Shown here piece after piece: positions 31,585 through 34,907 of a stretch of 34,907 nucleotides of DNA. Each line of letters begins with the position of its first letter. The first letter of the stretch is position 1. The stretch is from Chitinophagales bacterium (GTDB lineage: Bacteria; Bacteroidota; Bacteroidia; Chitinophagales; Chitinophagaceae): positions 1 through 34,907 of the forward strand of contig JAATGQ010000184.1 in assembly GCA_015654595.1 (NCBI GenBank). Direction: 5' to 3'. The position numbers and the translations under genes were made by a program. Under the pieces are notes generated by a model. The model was not told where the DNA came from. It did no database searches and worked only from the letters and a program-made list of their open reading frames with translations.

Positions 31585-32097
31585 TTACTTAATCCCCAAA
31601 ATTTTCAATACGTCTTCACTCTTATCCAATTTAGGGTCGGCAAATATAACGGTAATTCCTTCACTTTTATCGAAAATCGCATCGTACATTCTGTTAACGG
31701 CAAGTTGTTGAATCGCATTATACACCTTATCCTGTATGGGTTTGACCAGGTCTTGCCTTAATTTGAAAAGATCGCCCTCATATCCAAAGCGTTTGCGCTG
31801 CAGATCACGGACTTCTTTTTCCTTATTGAACAGTTGATCTTCGCGTTTTTTCTTCAGGGTATCACTCAACATAACCTGCTCTGCATCAAACTCTTTATAC
31901 ATTTTATCCAGTGCCGCCTGCTTGTCGTCGATCTCTTTTTGCCACTGGGTACTGGTCAGGTCGAGCTTTTTCTGCGCATCCTTATACTCCGGCATTTTTT
32001 CCAGGATGTACTTGGTATCTACGATGGCAAAATGCTGCGCGTATCCGGACAGGAAGAAGGCCAGCACAAAACCGACAGACAGGATCACTCTTTTCAT
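31585..32097 (-). CDS. OmpH/Skp-family periplasmic chaperone, first copy
   Basis: A 170-residue exported chaperone-like protein. The ATG at 32097 gives MKRVILSVGFVLAFFLSGYA-Q, a clean signal peptide; a TTG at 32106 would add three residues. The mature protein begins HFAIVDTKYILEKMPEYKDA, the same pattern as its neighbour, followed by a charged coiled coil and the strand AIFDKSEGITVIFADP. It lies 33 nt after the bamA stop, so it is cotranscribed with bamA. The two copies differ a lot in the coiled coil, so they may form separate or mixed trimers. Confidence 0.9.
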   Translation of the reverse strand: MKRVILSVGFVLAFFLSGYAQHFAIVDTKYILEKMPEYKDAQKKLDLTSTQWQKEIDDKQAALDKMYKEFDAEQVMLSDTLKKKREDQLFNKEKEVRDLQRKRFGYEGDLFKLRQDLVKPIQDKVYNAIQQLAVNRMYDAIFDKSEGITVIFADPKLDKSEDVLKILGIK

Positions 32098-32130
32098 GGT
32101 CAGCAAAATTTAGGAAATGAAAATAAGCAA

Positions 32131-34907
32131 TTAATCTGGTTCATACCCTAACATAAAGGTAAACCGGGTGGCATCCCGTAAAGAGCCATTCTGGATACGA
32201 TCAAGCCCAACACCATAGTCGAAGCCCAGCAGGCCAAACATTGGCAGGAAGAAGCGCATCCCGAGACCTACGCTGCGGCGGAGACGGAAGGGATTGTAGT
32301 CCGAATAGTTATACCAACCGTTGGCCGCTTCGAAGAAGGTCAGACCATAGATCGTGCTGCTTGGATTGGTCGTGAACGGATAACGCAATTCCAGCGTATA
32401 CTTATTGAAGATGGTAAAGAACTGTTGCGCGGTCTGCTGATCAGGGTTAACCCGGGGATCAGAGTTTTCATAGACGGGGTAACCACGCTGTGAAATGATA
32501 TCATAACCCAACAGACCGAAGTTGTTCGTCAAACCCGCATCACCCAACTGGAAACGCTCGAAGGGCGAGAACCCAAGGGCTGAATTGTAGCGGCCCATAA
32601 AACCATACTTCGCAGAAGCCTTCAACACAAACTGACGGCTCTTGTCGGCGCCCATGGCATCCCCGATCGGCAGATACCAGTCACTTGTAAACCGCCACTT
32701 GTGATACTCGGGCAGCTTATAGCTATCCGCCTGTGTCAGGTTGTGGTCGATCTGAGAATAAGGAGGCGTAAACTGAACGCTCAGCAACAGGTTGGAACCC
32801 GATCTTGGATAGATAGGCTGATCCAGGTTGTACCGGCTAAGTGCGATCTTGAAGCTGAAGTTCGTAGAGAACCCATTCCGGAACGCGGAGGTGAACAAAG
32901 GATAATTGTTCAGATCGTACTGCGTATAGTTCAATGAATAAGTCAGCGTAAAGTAATCGTCCGGCCATTTCAACTGCTTCCCCAGCGCCACGGTCACGCC
33001 AAAGTTCTTCAATGAGTTGGTATCGCTGAACGCATAAGTGTTGGTGCGGAAGTTGTAACCGCCCGTCCGGAATACGCTTCGGTAAAGGCTTACAGTCAGC
33101 GAGTTCCTTTTCTTACCTCCCAGCCAGGGTTCGGTGAAAGAGAAGTTGTAAGACTGGTAGGCCTTACCGTTGGACTGAACACGCAGACTCAGCTTTTGAC
33201 CGTCACCCTCGGGCAGCGGATCCCACGCATGTTTATTAAAGATGTTCTTGATAGAGAAGTTGGCAAACGTAATACCCACGGTACCCGTCAGACCGATACC
33301 ACCGCCCCAGCCGGCAGAAAGTTCCAGCTGGTTACCTGATTTTTCCTCCACGGTCCAGTTGATATCCACGGTACCGTCATCCTGGTTCGGATTGATACCC
33401 GGATTGATCTTTTCCTGGTTGAAGAAACCAAGGTTGGCGATCTGCCGGGTCGTACGGATGATATCCTGCCGGCTGAACTTGTCGCCGGGGATCGTGAATA
33501 ACTCACGACGGATAACGTATTCGTTGGTCTCGTCGTTACCCGCGATGGTCACATTGCGGATCGTAGCCTGCGGGCCTTCGACCATACGGATCTCGAAGTC
33601 GATGGTATCATTATATACCGCCGTCTCCACCGGGTCGACATGGAAGAAGAGATAACCATCGTCCATATACAGACCACTGATATCTCCGCCTTCCGGTGAC
33701 ATTTGCTTTCCGAGCTTCTTATTCAGGATGCTCAGGTCATAGACGTCCCCTTTGTGAATACCCATGATGGCATTCAGGATAGAATCCGAATATTTGGTAT
33801 TTCCTTTCCAGGTAATATTTCCGAAATAATATTTGTGTCCTTCTTCCACCTTGATCACGACATTCAGGTGACCTCTGCCCGCACGGGTGGTGTCGACATA
33901 CTGGGTGTCGGCAACGATAGCCGCATCCCGATAACCTTGTTCATTATAATAGGCGATGACCTTCTGCTTGTCATCTTCATATTTGGTGGCGTTGAACTTC
34001 GCCGAACTGAACAGCTTGAACCGGAAGTAAGGATCCAGGAACTCTTTTGTGCTGGAGAACGACAGGAAACCCCAGCGCGTGAGATACTGACGGAGAGTGA
34101 TAGAATCGTGCGGGCCATAAGGTGTCATGTTGGAAGGAGGGAACAGCGTCAGACGGCTGAGCTCCTTTGTATCCTTCATGGAGCGCTTCAGCTTGCTCTC
34201 CTTGATGGCATCATTACCAAAGAAATCGATCTGGTAGATACGAACCTTGGGGCCCTTATCGATATAGAACGTAAGAATTTCGGAATTGGCGACGGCCGGA
34301 TCACGCACCTCGTTGGTCCGAACTTTACAATCCTGGTAGCCCTTTTCTGCATAGAACTTTCGGATAGCCTGAATCGCAGTACGTTTCATGTTCTCCGTAA
34401 CCACGCGCCCCTTGATCAGACCGGTCTTTGTCGTGAGATCGTCGTTATCGCCTTTCTTTACGCCCGGGCCCTTAAAATAAAAATTGGAAAGACGAGGTCT
34501 CTCCGTAACATTTATTTCTACGTAAACACTGTTGCCGACAAGTCGTGTAAAATAAATGGCGACGTCCGCGAACAAATTCTGTTTCCAAAGGTTGGTAATA
34601 GCTTTGGAGAAGTTGTCTCCGCCAGGAATAGTGACCTTGTCACCAACAGTCAGACCAGAGATAGATGTCAGCAGCGATTCATCCAGAAAGTTGTTACCGG
34701 TGATCTTGATCCCGGCAATCGTATATTCATGTGGTTGAGCCTTGCTATTGGTCAGATCCATCAATGCCGGATCGATGGAAAGAGGATGCGTCGTATCAAC
34801 AGACGCTTTTATAGAATCGGTTATAGGCGATTTTGTAGTATCCGACTTCACCTGGGATTTCGCAGCGAGTGAGTTCAGTAAGCAGTAAGTGGTCAATAAA
34901 AAAACGC
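32131..34907 (-). CDS. bamA: Outer membrane protein assembly factor BamA, N-terminus cut by window edge
   Basis: This is the central outer-membrane insertase. The frame is open to the window edge, and the residues VFLLTTYCLLNSLAAKSQ are the hydrophobic part of a signal peptide, so only a few N-terminal residues are missing; the TTG at 34896 lies inside it and is not the start. About 60 residues of Ser/Thr/Lys-rich linker precede POTRA repeats (YTIAGIKITGNNFLDESLL and others; RNVTIAGNDETNEYVIRRELF near the end of that region). The 16-strand barrel follows, with the Omp85 lid-loop type segment ALGFSPFERFQLGD. The chain ends FMLGYEPD, without the terminal aromatic residue usual in Proteobacteria. 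The ompH pair follows. Confidence 0.95.
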   Translation of the reverse strand, partial: VFLLTTYCLLNSLAAKSQVKSDTTKSPITDSIKASVDTTHPLSIDPALMDLTNSKAQPHEYTIAGIKITGNNFLDESLLTSISGLTVGDKVTIPGGDNFSKAITNLWKQNLFADVAIYFTRLVGNSVYVEINVTERPRLSNFYFKGPGVKKGDNDDLTTKTGLIKGRVVTENMKRTAIQAIRKFYAEKGYQDCKVRTNEVRDPAVANSEILTFYIDKGPKVRIYQIDFFGNDAIKESKLKRSMKDTKELSRLTLFPPSNMTPYGPHDSITLRQYLTRWGFLSFSSTKEFLDPYFRFKLFSSAKFNATKYEDDKQKVIAYYNEQGYRDAAIVADTQYVDTTRAGRGHLNVVIKVEEGHKYYFGNITWKGNTKYSDSILNAIMGIHKGDVYDLSILNKKLGKQMSPEGGDISGLYMDDGYLFFHVDPVETAVYNDTIDFEIRMVEGPQATIRNVTIAGNDETNEYVIRRELFTIPGDKFSRQDIIRTTRQIANLGFFNQEKINPGINPNQDDGTVDINWTVEEKSGNQLELSAGWGGGIGLTGTVGITFANFSIKNIFNKHAWDPLPEGDGQKLSLRVQSNGKAYQSYNFSFTEPWLGGKKRNSLTVSLYRSVFRTGGYNFRTNTYAFSDTNSLKNFGVTVALGKQLKWPDDYFTLTYSLNYTQYDLNNYPLFTSAFRNGFSTNFSFKIALSRYNLDQPIYPRSGSNLLLSVQFTPPYSQIDHNLTQADSYKLPEYHKWRFTSDWYLPIGDAMGADKSRQFVLKASAKYGFMGRYNSALGFSPFERFQLGDAGLTNNFGLLGYDIISQRGYPVYENSDPRVNPDQQTAQQFFTIFNKYTLELRYPFTTNPSSTIYGLTFFEAANGWYNYSDYNPFRLRRSVGLGMRFFLPMFGLLGFDYGVGLDRIQNGSLRDATRFTFMLGYEPD

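Noticed and set aside
33703..34872. 389-codon open frame on the + strand
   Set aside because: Antisense to the POTRA region of bamA, with low-complexity, implausible protein sequence.
32131..34896. TTG at 34896 as the start of bamA
   Set aside because: The frame continues to the window edge with hydrophobic signal-peptide residues upstream of it, so the true start is outside the window.

Overview
The window is a densely packed stretch of chromosome from a member of the Bacteroidota, most likely a Chitinophagaceae-type organism. The signs are GldH, BatD, a Bacteroidota-style arginase-like protein, two OmpH paralogues directly downstream of BamA, few Shine-Dalgarno sequences, and promoters of the phylum-specific form TTG, a spacer of about 19-22 nt, then TAnnTTTG. 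The family-level placement is inference. I see no phage, insertion sequence, CRISPR array, tRNA or rRNA. No gap between genes exceeds 300 bases.

Layout. 1-4311: the end of a small protein, endonuclease III with a Lys/Ala tail, and a secreted GH3/serine-hydrolase fusion. 4345-9120: MutL, a polytopic membrane protein and a lipoprotein D,D-carboxypeptidase. 9156-14386: an arginase-like protein divergent from the rightward run pheS, hydroxyacyl-CoA dehydrogenase, an SDR epimerase and a secreted carboxypeptidase-regulatory-domain protein. 14457-19423: lpxD leftward, then an apparent free-standing small RNA, an RluE-type pseudouridine synthase, yicC, gldH and a histidine kinase/response regulator pair. 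19481-25659: batD, an SDR, a YjjG-type HAD nucleotidase, and the leftward run CPBP protease, cdsA, psd. 25735-28777: dusB, tadA, superoxide dismutase and a lipoprotein. 28829-34907: leftward yidD, rnpA, rpmH, murI, two ompH genes and the start-truncated bamA.

Shared themes. Cell-envelope functions dominate: muropeptide hydrolysis (GH3 fusion, PBP4, MurI), lipid A (LpxD), phospholipids (CdsA, Psd), outer-membrane biogenesis (BamA, OmpH) and gliding (GldH). RNA maturation is the second theme (RnpA, DusB, TadA, RluE, YicC). Many true starts lie downstream of the longest open frame. They were set by family alignment and by TAnnTTTG boxes, which cannot lie inside the coding sequence they drive.

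The points most worth a second look are: an in-frame, acidic Gly/Ala-rich insertion of about 85 residues in RnpA; a probable 70-75 nt small RNA between lpxD and rluE; interleaved, facing promoters for pheS and the arginase-like gene; leaderless start signals at pheS and murI; loss of endonuclease-motif residues in MutL; and the NagZ-like/AmiE-like fusion. Most of the rest is ordinary housekeeping sequence.
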